A stretch of 64,000 bases of DNA, from the NCBI GenBank assembly GCA_016214905.1, contig JACRMQ010000007.1, positions 1,191,695-1,255,694 on the forward strand, in the 5' to 3' direction. The stretch comes from Ignavibacteriales bacterium (GTDB taxonomy: Bacteria > Bacteroidota > Ignavibacteria > UBA10030 > SZUA-254). The notes under the pieces were generated by a model. That model worked only from the letters and a program-made list of their open reading frames with translations, had not been told where the DNA came from and ran no database searches. The stretch's first letter is position 1; every line of letters starts with the position of its first letter. Shown here piece by piece: positions 26,944 through 36,082 of the stretch. The translations under genes were made by a program, and so were the position numbers.

Positions 26944-27300
26944 ATGTTAGCGGATTATATTCCAATCGGTATAATGATTATTTTCGGTGTCGGCTTCGCG
27001 ATAGTTCTGACTAAAGCGAGCGAATGGTTTGGTCCGAAAAATCCGAACGAAGTTAAGCAATCGATCTACGAAAGCGGCATGGAGCCGGTTAAATCGGCGC
27101 GCGAGAGAATTTCAATAAAATATTATATGGTGGCGATGCTTTTCATTCTGTTCGATATCGAAGTCGTTTTCATGTATCCGTGGGCGGTAAATTTTCGATC
27201 ACTCGGAATGTTCGGCTTCGTTGAGATGGTAATATTCATCGCGGTCTTGATGGCAGGATTTTTATATCTCTGGAAGAAAGGCGCTTTCGAATGGGACTAG
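26944..27300 (+). CDS. nuoA: NADH-quinone oxidoreductase subunit A
   Basis: 118 aa with three membrane helices. The small membrane subunit of complex I that forms part of the quinone-channel junction. The family signature is the acidic helix [19 protein letters not shown], plus the loop [20 protein letters not shown]. Its stop overlaps the start of nuoB by 10 bp, so the two are tightly coupled. Confidence 0.97.
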   Translation: MLADYIPIGIMIIFGVGFAIVLTKASEWFGPKNPNEVKQSIYESGMEPVKSARERISIKYYMVAMLFILFDIEVVFMYPWAVNFRSLGMFGFVEMVIFIAVLMAGFLYLWKKGAFEWD

Positions 27301-27821
27301 TGAAGACCGACGAACCATTCATCACCACAAAGATCGATCAATTCATTGGATGGGCGCAAAAAAATTCTCTATGGCCCATGCCGATGGGAATTTCTTGCTG
27401 CGCGATCGAAATGATGTCTTTCGCCGGTCCGCGTTATGATTGCGCGCGTTTTGGTTCAGAGGCATTCCGGTTTTCTCCCCGCCAAAGCGATCTCATGCTG
27501 GTTGCGGGAACGGTAACATACAAGATGTCGCATGTTGTGCGAAAAATTTACGATCAAATGCCCGATCCGAAATGGGTAATCGCGATGGGCGCATGTACCT
27601 CGACGGGCGGAATGTATCGTTCTTACTCGGTTGTGCAGGGAATTGATCTTTTCATTCCGGTTGATGTCTATATTGCCGGATGCCCGCCGCGTCCGGATAA
27701 CTTAATAAACGGTTTGATTGAAATACAGAAAAAAATTGCCGCGGGACAAAAGCCGGGGCAATCTGAAAAAATTTACATCCAAGAATCACCACGGAAATAT
27801 GAAAGAAAAATTACTCAATAA
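27291..27821 (+). CDS. nuoB: NADH-quinone oxidoreductase subunit B
   Basis: 176 aa. Carries the terminal [4Fe-4S] cluster N2 that reduces quinone. Ligands are C36 and C37 (SCCAIEMM), C102 (GACTSTGG) and C131 ([11 protein letters not shown]). It has a Lys/Arg-rich C-terminal tail of about 25 residues. It overlaps nuoA by 10 bp and nuoC by 23 bp. Confidence 0.97.
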   Translation: MGLVKTDEPFITTKIDQFIGWAQKNSLWPMPMGISCCAIEMMSFAGPRYDCARFGSEAFRFSPRQSDLMLVAGTVTYKMSHVVRKIYDQMPDPKWVIAMGACTSTGGMYRSYSVVQGIDLFIPVDVYIAGCPPRPDNLINGLIEIQKKIAAGQKPGQSEKIYIQESPRKYERKITQ

Positions 27822-28281
27822 ACTGAACGCATTATTTAAAGAAGCGATCGAATCGGTTGAAGAGTTCCGGGGTGAACTGACTCTCATAATTAAAAGGGAG
27901 TATTTATTGCAAACCGCACAAGTTTTACACGATGACCCGGAATTAAAATTCGATTCGTTGCGCGATGTTTGCGGTGCCGAAAGGTTTTTACCCGGCGATA
28001 GATTCGAGGTCATTTACAATCTCTACTCGATTCAAAATAAATTCCGTTTGCGGTTAAAAGTACATCTTCCCGAAAATGATCTTCATATTCCAACCGTATC
28101 ATCGATCTGGACTGCGGCGAATTTTGCCGAGCGCGAAACTTATGATATGTACGGAATCGTTTTCGATGGGCATCCTGATATGCGAAGAATTTATATGCCG
28201 GAAGAATTTGAATATCATCCGCTCCGAAAAGATTTTCCTCTGATGGGTATTCCCGGTTCACTTCCTCTGCCACGAAAATAA
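27799..28281 (+). CDS. nuoC: NADH-quinone oxidoreductase subunit C
   Basis: 160 aa from the ATG at 27799. An upstream in-frame ATG at 27718 would add 27 basic residues unlike the family and lies deep inside nuoB, so it was not used. Signature segments are [13 protein letters not shown] and the C-terminal [38 protein letters not shown] (given in parts: [29 protein letters not shown]). It is a separate polypeptide, not a NuoCD fusion. Peripheral arm subunit docking NuoD. Confidence 0.96.
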   Translation: MKEKLLNKLNALFKEAIESVEEFRGELTLIIKREYLLQTAQVLHDDPELKFDSLRDVCGAERFLPGDRFEVIYNLYSIQNKFRLRLKVHLPENDLHIPTVSSIWTAANFAERETYDMYGIVFDGHPDMRRIYMPEEFEYHPLRKDFPLMGIPGSLPLPRK

Positions 28282-28293
28282 ATTTTCCCGATC

Positions 28294-29550
28294 ATGTCAT
28301 TCGAACAAAATCAACACGAAGCGCGACAAAAAATTCTCAAAGCATTAGAGAACCAGCATACAACTGTGATGTTCAGCGATTCTCTTGAGAATGAGATGAT
28401 ATTGAATATGGGTCCACAGCATCCCGCTACACACGGAGTGCTTCGTTTACTACTGCGCTTAGACGGAGAAACGATTGTTGCTGCAGTTCCCGATCTCGGA
28501 TACCTTCATCGTGGTTACGAAAAGCTTGCAGAGAATATGAATTATCACGAATTCATTCCTCACACAGATCGTCTCGACTATTTATCCCCGTTAGCGAACA
28601 ATGTTGCGTACGTTCTTGCGGTAGAAAAACTCGCCGGTATTGAAGTGCCTCAGCGCGCTCAATATCTTCGCGTTATATGTGCAGAACTTGCCCGGCTCGC
28701 ATCGCATCTTGTATGGATCGGAACGATGGCGATGGATGTTGGTGCCGTTACAGTTTTATTATGGGGATTTCGCGAGCGGGAGAAGATTCAGGACATTTGG
28801 GATTTGCTGACTGGTGTGAGGTTTACAACGAGTTTCACGAGAGTCGGCGGCATGGCGCAAGATATTTCTGGTGAAGCTATCGCTGCAATTAAGAAATTTT
28901 TAGACGAGCTACCCGCGTCGCTAGATGAGTGCGAGAATGTTTTAGCGCGCAACAGAATTTTCATCGATCGTTGTGAAGGAATCGGTTACGTTTCAAAAGA
29001 AGATTCTATTGCGATAGGTCTCACAGGTCCGTTGCTTCGCGCAGTCGGCGTTGATCATGATCTAAGAAGAGATGTGCCGTATTTAGTGTATGATAAATTA
29101 GATTTTCATGTTCCTGTTTATCAGGATGGTGACGTGCTTGCCCGATTCTATGTCCGCATAACGGAAATGAGAGAAAGTATAAAAATTCTTTGGCAGGCAT
29201 TAGATAAAATGCCGGCAGGTCCAATCCATGCCAACAAGCCAAAGCAGGTACTTCCGCGTAAAGAAAAAGTTTACGGTAAAATGGAAGAACTGATACACGA
29301 TTTCATGTTGATAAATTTTGGAATTAATCCTCCCATTGGCGAAGTGTATCATGCAATCGAGGCATCGAAAGGTGAATTAGGATTTTATATACAAAGCAAG
29401 GGAGATGGTTATCCCTGGCGGTTGAAAATTCGGTCTCCGTCATTCTGTAACATCCAATCGTTACCGATGATGCTTCAGGGTGGATTAATTTCGGATGTGG
29501 TTGCGGTTATCGGCAGTCTCGACCCGGTAATGGGCGAGGCGGATAAATAA
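28294..29550 (+). CDS. nuoD: NADH-quinone oxidoreductase subunit D
   Basis: 418 aa. The 49-kDa-type subunit that lines the quinone pocket. Key motifs are NMGPQHPATHGVLRL (quinone-binding histidine and nearby residues), DLGYLHRGYEK, GFREREKI and the C-terminal DPVMGEADK. An N-terminal extension of about 30 residues precedes the conserved part. It begins 12 bp after nuoC. Confidence 0.97.
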   Translation: MSFEQNQHEARQKILKALENQHTTVMFSDSLENEMILNMGPQHPATHGVLRLLLRLDGETIVAAVPDLGYLHRGYEKLAENMNYHEFIPHTDRLDYLSPLANNVAYVLAVEKLAGIEVPQRAQYLRVICAELARLASHLVWIGTMAMDVGAVTVLLWGFREREKIQDIWDLLTGVRFTTSFTRVGGMAQDISGEAIAAIKKFLDELPASLDECENVLARNRIFIDRCEGIGYVSKEDSIAIGLTGPLLRAVGVDHDLRRDVPYLVYDKLDFHVPVYQDGDVLARFYVRITEMRESIKILWQALDKMPAGPIHANKPKQVLPRKEKVYGKMEELIHDFMLINFGINPPIGEVYHAIEASKGELGFYIQSKGDGYPWRLKIRSPSFCNIQSLPMMLQGGLISDVVAVIGSLDPVMGEADK

Positions 29551-29581
29551 TAATTCAAAATGCAAAAGTAAAAAGTCAAAA

Positions 29582-30046
29582 ATGTTGACGCAGGAAAATA
29601 AAAATAAGATAGACGCTCTAAGAAAACAATTCCCCGATACAAAATCGCTGACTATTCCCGCGCTTCATATCGCGCAAGAGCAGTACGGCTGGGTGTCGGA
29701 AGAGGCGATGAAAGATATTGCACTGTTGCTCAATCTACCCGAAAGCCATATCATCGGTGTTGCAACATTTTATACCATGTTCAACAAGAAACCGGTAGGG
29801 AAGTATCATATTCAGGTTTGCACGAACGTTTCGTGCCAACTCCTTGGATCTGAAAAAATATCCCGATACATTTGTAATAAATTAAATATCAAAGTTGGTG
29901 AAACTACATCCGATAAGAAATTCACCATTTCCGAAGTTGAATGTCTAGGTTCATGCGGCACAGCACCAATGATGCAGGTGAACGACGATTATCATGAAAA
30001 TCTCACGCCTGAAAAAATTGATAAGATTCTTCAAGAATTGAAATAA
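29582..30046 (+). CDS. nuoE: NADH-quinone oxidoreductase subunit E
   Basis: 154 aa. Thioredoxin-like [2Fe-2S] (N1a) subunit. Ligands are C80 and C85 (QVCTNVSCQLLG) and C121 and C125 (ECLGSCGTAP). It is separated from nuoD by 31 bp of AT-rich sequence and followed after 3 bp by nuoF. Confidence 0.96.
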   Translation: MLTQENKNKIDALRKQFPDTKSLTIPALHIAQEQYGWVSEEAMKDIALLLNLPESHIIGVATFYTMFNKKPVGKYHIQVCTNVSCQLLGSEKISRYICNKLNIKVGETTSDKKFTISEVECLGSCGTAPMMQVNDDYHENLTPEKIDKILQELK

Positions 30047-30049
30047 AAT

Positions 30050-31348
30050 ATGTCGGAATTTTCAGAAAAAATATTACTGCCGGATATTCCAAATCTCCAT
30101 CGGATCGAAGTTTACGAACAGAACGGCGGATACCGCGCGATCAGAAAAGCTTTAGAGATGACGACCGATGCCGTGATCGATGAAGTCAAAAAATCGAATC
30201 TGAAAGGTCGTGGCGGTGCGGGATTCCCAACAGGTTTAAAATGGACATTCATGCCGAAGCAATCCGCGAAACCGAAATATCTCTGCGCTAACGGAGATGA
30301 AGGTGAACCCGGTACATTCAAAGACAGGCAGATATTCGAGTTAAATCCGCATCTTTTTATCGAAGGATCTTTGATCGCCGCTTACGCGATGGGAATTACA
30401 GCCGTTTACGTTTACATTCGCGGTGAGTATGTAAAATGGATTAAGATACTCCAGCAATCAATAGACGAAGCATATTCAAAAAATTATATCGGGAAAAATA
30501 TTCTCGGCACACAATTCTCAACAGATATTTACATCGTCCGCGGTGCAGGTGCTTATATTTGCGGCGAAGAATCTTCGCTGATGAACTCTATCGAAGGTGA
30601 GCGCGGTTATCCGCGTGTTAAACCACCATTCCCGGCACAGGTCGGGTTGTGGGGATGTCCGACTACCATCAATAATATTGAAACGATTGCGAACATACCT
30701 CACATTATAAACCGCGGGGCGGAATGGTATTCGCGAATCGGCGCACCAAAACATCCGGGTACACTTTTATTCGGTGTAAGCGGACATGTAAACAAACCGG
30801 GCGTTTACGAATTACCAACCGGAACATTGCTCACAGATATCATCTTCAAACATGCAGGCGGAGTTAAAGATGGTAAAAAGATTAAGGCGGTTATTCCCGG
30901 CGGTTCATCGACAAAATGGATCTTAGGCGAAGAACTTGAGGGAGTTAAGATGGATGCAGAGTCTTTGAAAGCTTACGATACGTCCATCGGTACAGGCGGA
31001 GTGATAGTGATGGATGAAGATACGGATGTAATAAAAGTTCTTGCGCGGTTGACACATTTTTACCATCACGAATCGTGCGGACAATGCACGCCTTGCCGCG
31101 AAGGATGCGGATGGATGGAAAAAATTCTAAAGCGCTTCATCGCTGGCGAAGCGCAGATAGAAGATATCGATCTTCTTTTGAATGTTGCGAACAACATCGA
31201 AGGAAATACCGTCTGCGCCTTAGGCGATGCCGCCGCCTGGCCCGTTCAAAGTGTTATTAAAAAGTTCAGGGGAGAGTTCGAGAATCGGGTAATAAAAACA
31301 CCTGCTGAAAAAAAGTACATCAAACCACCACATCTGGTTTCGGCTTAG
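30050..31348 (+). CDS. nuoF: NADH-quinone oxidoreductase subunit F
   Basis: 432 aa. The NADH- and FMN-binding subunit. GRGGAGFPTGLKW (53-65) binds the nucleotide, NGDEGEPGTFKDR is the FMN region, and the N3 [4Fe-4S] ligands are C343, C346, C349 and C389 (SCGQCTPCREG ... NTVCALGDA). It is the last nuo gene here: nuoG and the membrane subunits do not follow, and a phosphatase gene converges 46 bp later. The rest of complex I must be encoded elsewhere. Confidence 0.97.
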   Translation: MSEFSEKILLPDIPNLHRIEVYEQNGGYRAIRKALEMTTDAVIDEVKKSNLKGRGGAGFPTGLKWTFMPKQSAKPKYLCANGDEGEPGTFKDRQIFELNPHLFIEGSLIAAYAMGITAVYVYIRGEYVKWIKILQQSIDEAYSKNYIGKNILGTQFSTDIYIVRGAGAYICGEESSLMNSIEGERGYPRVKPPFPAQVGLWGCPTTINNIETIANIPHIINRGAEWYSRIGAPKHPGTLLFGVSGHVNKPGVYELPTGTLLTDIIFKHAGGVKDGKKIKAVIPGGSSTKWILGEELEGVKMDAESLKAYDTSIGTGGVIVMDEDTDVIKVLARLTHFYHHESCGQCTPCREGCGWMEKILKRFIAGEAQIEDIDLLLNVANNIEGNTVCALGDAAAWPVQSVIKKFRGEFENRVIKTPAEKKYIKPPHLVSA

Positions 31349-31394
31349 TAGCAAACCGATAGCAACTAACGATTCGCAACTCGCCAATCACCAA

Positions 31395-32342
31395 TCAATT
31401 CTTCGGCTTCAGCGGATCCGAGTGTGTTGAATCTACCGGTGGCGCAGTTGGAATCATCTTATCATCGGGCGTAGTAATTTCTGATAATTTTGTATTGTAC
31501 AAAGTGTAACTGTCCACAAGTGAATCATTCCGTGTGTAGAATTGAAATGTAATACTATCTTTTGATGCTTTAACCAATTGTGCGCCGTAATCATCGCAGT
31601 ATCTAACCTGGCTTCCCTCAATCGGATTAGCGAATGTATAAAGACTTCGACCGCCCGATCCATTCACAAGATATAATAAACTATCTATCATTAATCGTTC
31701 GTACAAATGCTCATGACCTGCTAAAACCGCGTCGGCACCCCATTCTTTGTATTGCCACTGGGCAGGAGGGAAGTTGCCGTGGTCTTTTCCCGAACTATAA
31801 GGTGCATGATGGAAGTAAACAATTTTCCATACTGATGTTGAACCGTTCATACGTTCGTTCAACCATTGTGCTTGTTTAGATGTATCGGTGTTACCATCAG
31901 GTTCATGCTGATCACTATCGAGCGCGAAAAAATGTACCGGTCCTTTAACGAAATCATAATATCTTTCATTGCCGGGTAGAGTAAAATATTTTAAGTATGG
32001 AACCGCGCCCGCTACTCGCCAATCGTGATTACCTAAAGTTGGAAAAAATCTATTTATCGTATCTCCCTTACCAAACTTACCGAAGTAAGGAGAAATAAAC
32101 TCGCTGTAATATTGTCCGATATTTATATCGATAGTAGAATCTTCACCGTAATCATAATTGTCATCACCTGTAGTGATAACGAAATCCGGCTTCCAGCTTT
32201 TCACAAGGTTTGCAACATCTTCGGCTTCCTTACTTTCCCATCCGAAATCTCCGATGACGGCAAATCTGATTAGGTCTTGACCGATAGTTTGAAATGAAAA
32301 TGCCGATAGTAAAATCGATAATGCCAAAAATTTTGATCTCAT
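31395..32342 (-). CDS. Secreted metallophosphoesterase, purple-acid-phosphatase-like
   Basis: 315 aa. A signal peptide (about 1-21) is followed by the calcineurin-like fold. Metal ligands can be placed at D32 (IGDFGW), D60 (TTGDDNYDY), N105 and H106 (LGNHDW), H178/H179 (YFHHAPYSSG) and H210 and H212 (AGHEHLYER). The tyrosine in GDDNY supports a tartrate-resistant acid phosphatase type centre. It probably releases phosphate from organic esters in the periplasm or outside. It converges with nuoF and lies 30 bp after the DUF1684 gene. Confidence 0.88.
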   Translation of the reverse strand: MRSKFLALSILLSAFSFQTIGQDLIRFAVIGDFGWESKEAEDVANLVKSWKPDFVITTGDDNYDYGEDSTIDINIGQYYSEFISPYFGKFGKGDTINRFFPTLGNHDWRVAGAVPYLKYFTLPGNERYYDFVKGPVHFFALDSDQHEPDGNTDTSKQAQWLNERMNGSTSVWKIVYFHHAPYSSGKDHGNFPPAQWQYKEWGADAVLAGHEHLYERLMIDSLLYLVNGSGGRSLYTFANPIEGSQVRYCDDYGAQLVKASKDSITFQFYTRNDSLVDSYTLYNTKLSEITTPDDKMIPTAPPVDSTHSDPLKPKN

Positions 32343-32372
32343 AAAATTCTTTATAATGATAAATTAATAAAA

Positions 32373-33296
32373 TTAATGATGACCTCCGCCTTGATAATTT
32401 TTCTCACCGGCTTCGATTCGAATAGGAAGATAATTTTGTTTCGGCGGCAGCGGACACGTTGCAAATTCCGTGAATGCGCATGGCGGGTTGTATGCTTTGT
32501 TGAAATCCAATACAACATTATTCGCGGAATCAGGTAAATCAGCGTAAAGGAATCGACCCATTCCGTATGTCTCTTTGCCCGCGGTTTCATCATGGAATAT
32601 AATGAAAAATTCTTTCCCTTCTTTTAGAGCATCAAGCCGGAGTTGGTTGCCATCGATATCGAAAACAATCGCTCCCGGGCAAGTGTCGTTATTGACCTGA
32701 TTAAGAACATTAACTATCGGGATAATTCTGGGCGGATCGTAAGGTTCGAATTTCGCTTCAAGTCTCCACTTAAGTTCTATCGGGAAGGACGATAATCCTT
32801 TAAAATATTTTCGTGAAGGATTTTCGTTGTCTTTCACTCGAACACCAAATCTATCGCCTCTTTTGATTACGTGGAAATTGAGGGAACCAAGTTTCATAAT
32901 TGTTGGTGTTGCTTTACCCGATTCGTCCGATTGAATTTTCATTTCGCTGACGGCGGAATCGTCGCATATGATTGAAACACCTTTAGCGCATTTGAAACGA
33001 AGTTGCCCTTTCTCGAGGAAAATAGAGCCAGCATGAGCGGGTGATCTTTCCGGTGGAAAGATTATAACATTGGATGAATCCGTACCGAATTTATTTTCAC
33101 CTTCATTCAGCCAGAATAATCCGCATAAGGTTAGCCATCCATTTTCTTTTTTCAATCCTTCTGTGCGCTTTATTTGCCAATCTGTAATTTCTTTTTGGTA
33201 CGAAGCGTAATCGATCGATGGTTTTTGCTTGCATCCTGCGATGATAAGTGTTGAAATAAAAAATGCGGTAATAAAAATTCTATTAACAGGGGGCAT
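32373..33296 (-). CDS. DUF1684 lipoprotein
   Basis: About 307 aa from the ATG at 33296, giving a standard lipoprotein signal with lipobox LIIAGC and lipidated C22. An upstream in-frame TTG (33308) is less likely. The body matches DUF1684: WQIKRTEGLKKENGWLTLCGLFWLNEG near the N-terminus (given in part), GKETYGMGRFLYADLP, DFNKAYNPPCAFTEFATCPLPP at the C-terminal end (given in part). The biochemical function of DUF1684 is not established to my knowledge. It ends in Gly-Gly-His-His. It is in a row with the phosphatase and the GH13 enzyme. Confidence 0.85.
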   Translation of the reverse strand: MPPVNRIFITAFFISTLIIAGCKQKPSIDYASYQKEITDWQIKRTEGLKKENGWLTLCGLFWLNEGENKFGTDSSNVIIFPPERSPAHAGSIFLEKGQLRFKCAKGVSIICDDSAVSEMKIQSDESGKATPTIMKLGSLNFHVIKRGDRFGVRVKDNENPSRKYFKGLSSFPIELKWRLEAKFEPYDPPRIIPIVNVLNQVNNDTCPGAIVFDIDGNQLRLDALKEGKEFFIIFHDETAGKETYGMGRFLYADLPDSANNVVLDFNKAYNPPCAFTEFATCPLPPKQNYLPIRIEAGEKNYQGGGHH

Positions 33297-33324
33297 AATA
33301 ATTCTCAAGCAAATTCTAATTTAT

Positions 33325-34737
33325 TCACTTCTCACTCACTAAATAAATCTGATAACCAAATGGTTGAATCGAGGGATTGAAAATCTTTCCTTTTTCAACC
33401 TGTATGGAATTGTGAGTAAAATAATCTTTCAACATTATTTTGGATGCTTCACCGATTGATTTGTCGAACGCGAGCTTTATCTTGGGTGTTCGTAAGGCAT
33501 CTGAAAAATTTAATATGACTAAGATTTTATCTTTTCCTTCAATCCTAAGAAATGCGAAGATATTTGTATCATCACTTGTTGATGCTTTTATAAATTCACC
33601 GTGCGAAATTGCCTTATGCACTTTCCTCAATTTAAAAAGAGAGCGATATAAAGTATCCATCTCTCGCGATCTGTTCCAGTCGATATCAACTTTTTCAAAG
33701 AGTCCAAGTTTTTGATCATTAGCAACTTCTTCGCCATTATAGATTAGTGGTATTCCAGGGATCGTGTTGATTATTACTGCCGATAGCTTCAATCCTACCT
33801 TACCGAATTTTAGAATTGCGGGTTCATCCCAGGCGTTTTTATCGTGATTAGTGTTGAAACGCAGGCGAAGTGAGTTGATCGGGAATTCTGATTTTTCTTT
33901 TTGAAAAAGAGTATCTAAGAATTTTGCCGATCGTTCGTTCTTCAGCAATGGTTCCAGCGCATCGTAAATATTCCAGGAGTAAGTAATATCAAAAGCGTTC
34001 AAGTGATGTTCAGGCAGTGATCCTTCAGACAGCATCATGATCGGTTTTATCTTATTCAGTTTGTTCCGGGCTTCTTCCCAAAAATCGAGGGGTACCAACT
34101 CGGAAACGTCGCATCTGAATCCGTCTATGCCGATATCTTTCACCCACCATTCCATCATATCCAGCATATACTTTCGCAGTCCGGGTTTTGAATAATCGAG
34201 GTCTGCAACATCGGTCCAATCGTCATTCGGAGATATAATATTTCCGAGTGAATTTTTTGAAAACCATTCAGGATGTTGTTGAATTAATTTACTGTCCCAT
34301 GATGTGTGATTGATTACGAGGTCGAGTATAAGTTTTATTTTGTTTTTATGAGCAGTGGTTAGGAGCTTCTGAAAGTCGAGCATTGAGCCGAATTCAGGAT
34401 TCGTATCGTAATAATCCCGAATAGAATAAGGGCTTCCCAATTTTCCTTTCCGGTTTTTTATCCCGATCGGATGTATGGGCATCAACCAAATAACGTTGAC
34501 GCCCATTTCCTTTAATTCCGGGATTCTCTTTTCCAGCCCTGCGAATGTACCCTCGGGAGAAAACGAACGAAGATAGACTGAATAAATTATTGTCTCTTTC
34601 ACCCAGTCGGCACTCTTTACCGCATTTTTATGTGCGGTCGACTGTCCGTTCTTTTCTCCTGAAATTTCTCTGCTGACAAAATATGCAGAGGAAGAAAAAA
34701 ATAAAAGGACAATGAAGAGAATACGGGTTCTCATCAT
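33325..34737 (-). CDS. Exported alpha-amylase-family glycoside hydrolase (GH13)
   Basis: 470 aa. Signal peptide about 1-22, then a GH13 (beta/alpha)8 barrel. All three catalytic acids are present: nucleophile D210 (GIDGFRCDVSEL), acid/base E238 (MMLSEGS) and transition-state stabiliser D299 (FNTNHDKNAW). The first conserved region is LDLVINHTSWDS. A C-terminal all-beta domain ends the protein. The exact specificity (maltodextrin, trehalose-related or cyclomaltodextrin) cannot be read from motifs. It starts ATG-ATG at 34737/34734 after AAGGTGA. It lies between an FKBP isomerase and a DUF1684 lipoprotein on the same strand. Confidence 0.9.
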   Translation of the reverse strand: MMRTRILFIVLLFFSSSAYFVSREISGEKNGQSTAHKNAVKSADWVKETIIYSVYLRSFSPEGTFAGLEKRIPELKEMGVNVIWLMPIHPIGIKNRKGKLGSPYSIRDYYDTNPEFGSMLDFQKLLTTAHKNKIKLILDLVINHTSWDSKLIQQHPEWFSKNSLGNIISPNDDWTDVADLDYSKPGLRKYMLDMMEWWVKDIGIDGFRCDVSELVPLDFWEEARNKLNKIKPIMMLSEGSLPEHHLNAFDITYSWNIYDALEPLLKNERSAKFLDTLFQKEKSEFPINSLRLRFNTNHDKNAWDEPAILKFGKVGLKLSAVIINTIPGIPLIYNGEEVANDQKLGLFEKVDIDWNRSREMDTLYRSLFKLRKVHKAISHGEFIKASTSDDTNIFAFLRIEGKDKILVILNFSDALRTPKIKLAFDKSIGEASKIMLKDYFTHNSIQVEKGKIFNPSIQPFGYQIYLVSEK

Positions 34738-34751
34738 TCACCTTTTTGGAT

Positions 34752-35447
34752 TTATTTTCCTTTAGCTGAAATCAACTCAACTTCGAAGACCAAAGTTGAA
34801 TTCGGGCCGATCAGATTTCCGGCGCCGCGTTCACCGTATGCTAATTCAGATGGAATATAAAATGTAAATTTCGATCCAACCGGCATTAGTCCAACACCTT
34901 CTGTCCAACCTTTTATTACCTGATTTAACGGGAATGTTGTTGGTTCTCCGCGTTTGATCGAGCTGTCGAATTCTGTTCCGTTAATAAGTGTGCCGCGATA
35001 ATGCACTGTAACAGTATCGGTTGCGGCAGGTTTTTTACCAGTTCCCATTTTTTCAACTTTATACTGCAAACCGCTTGCGGTTACCTGAACTCCTGCTTTT
35101 TTCTTATTTTCTTCAAGGAATGCCGCTCCTTCAGTTTTATTTTTCTCTCCTTGTGCTTTCATAGTTTCCTCTTGTTTTGCCATCATTCTTTTTTGAAAAT
35201 CCATCATACATGCTTGCGATTCTTCATCGGTCATCAGCTTTTTGCTGCTGTCGAGGACATCTTTTATTCCCTGGGCGACGATAGTGGGGGATACCACGAT
35301 TGATTGTGATTTTAAATTTTGCCCTATGCTCATTCCTATACTGTAACTGACGCTGTCTTGCTGTGTCTTCAGTTCAACTTTATTCTGCGTGTTACTCTGG
35401 CAGGCAACAATACCTATTGAAAGCGCGATGAACAGAATATACTTCAT
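34752..35447 (-). CDS. FKBP-type peptidyl-prolyl isomerase lipoprotein
   Basis: 231 aa. Lipobox GIVAC with lipidated C16. An FKBP_N helical dimerisation region occupies about 30-115 (YSIGMSIGQNLK ... FLEENKKKAGV). The FKBP catalytic domain covers about 120-230, with VTVHYRGTLINGTEFDSS, FPLNQVIKGWTEG and IPSELAYGERGAG. By analogy to Mip/FkpA it folds or chaperones exported proteins at the envelope. It is the first gene of the minus-strand group with GH13, DUF1684 and the phosphatase (14-bp gap to GH13). Confidence 0.95.
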   Translation of the reverse strand: MKYILFIALSIGIVACQSNTQNKVELKTQQDSVSYSIGMSIGQNLKSQSIVVSPTIVAQGIKDVLDSSKKLMTDEESQACMMDFQKRMMAKQEETMKAQGEKNKTEGAAFLEENKKKAGVQVTASGLQYKVEKMGTGKKPAATDTVTVHYRGTLINGTEFDSSIKRGEPTTFPLNQVIKGWTEGVGLMPVGSKFTFYIPSELAYGERGAGNLIGPNSTLVFEVELISAKGK

Positions 35448-35476
35448 TAAAAAATCCTTTCGAAAATATTGATAAA

Positions 35477-35507
35477 TATGGCAGTAAGTGTGTATTCTTT
35501 AAATTTG
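35477..35507 (+). promoter_or_regulatory. Candidate promoter of the lipoprotein/propeller gene pair
   Basis: TAAATTTG at 35500-35507 exactly fits TAnnTTTG, with TATG at 35477-35480 (TTTG-like) 19 bp upstream. The leader to the ATG at 35604 would be about 90 nt. Confidence 0.35.
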
Positions 35508-35603
35508 CCTCAGTAATGATACGATTTTCAACACGATTATCCAAATAATGATTTTAAATAGATGTGGCTTGATTTTATCTCTGAATCTCACCATATTATA
35601 TAT

Positions 35604-36062
35604 ATGAAAGTACTCATCATCTCTTCTTTAATCATAGTTACTATTTTTTCCGGATGTTGTTCTTCCGGGAAAACATCTTGCGACACCAAGGACACAGCAG
35701 ATTCGCTGTCTAAACCGAGGATGAATACTCCGGTGAATGTCGCACACATCGCAGCTAATTCCTCGAATATTCAGATCAAGATTGATTCTGTCCAAAAAAT
35801 TGACAACTATGATTTTAAGTTGTTTGGAAAAGTAATATCAGAACAGAACAACGTTTCTGAAAACCCAACACCGGATATCGGCATAAATATCGAGCTTATT
35901 CCTGATTTCTTTAAGAACGAAGAGAATATCATCGATTATTCTCATGAACGGAATAAGCGCATCATGAAATTGAGTGCGGCTCGGATAGGAGATGTCTATT
36001 CAATTGTTATTTCGAGAGATAATAACGGAACAATCCATCTCATCGATTTAATCGAACAATAA
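35604..36062 (+). CDS. Small hypothetical lipoprotein, 152 aa
   Basis: The ATG at 35604 is preferred to one 14 codons upstream, because it gives a clean lipoprotein signal (MKVLIISSLIIVTIFSGC, lipidated C18). The mature protein has a Ser/Thr/Asp-rich linker, then a compact domain (residues about 50-150) with beta-strand character and a short charged helix (YSHERNKRIMKLS). No family recognised. It is followed after 20 bp by the propeller gene, so both may be expressed together. Confidence 0.6.
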   Translation: MKVLIISSLIIVTIFSGCCSSGKTSCDTKDTADSLSKPRMNTPVNVAHIAANSSNIQIKIDSVQKIDNYDFKLFGKVISEQNNVSENPTPDIGINIELIPDFFKNEENIIDYSHERNKRIMKLSAARIGDVYSIVISRDNNGTIHLIDLIEQ

Positions 36063-36082
36063 CATTTATTTTAAGGATGAAA

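Noticed and set aside
27718-27798. Longer nuoC start
   Set aside because: The extra 27 residues are basic, unlike NuoC, and lie well inside nuoB; the ATG at 27799 begins the family-like sequence.
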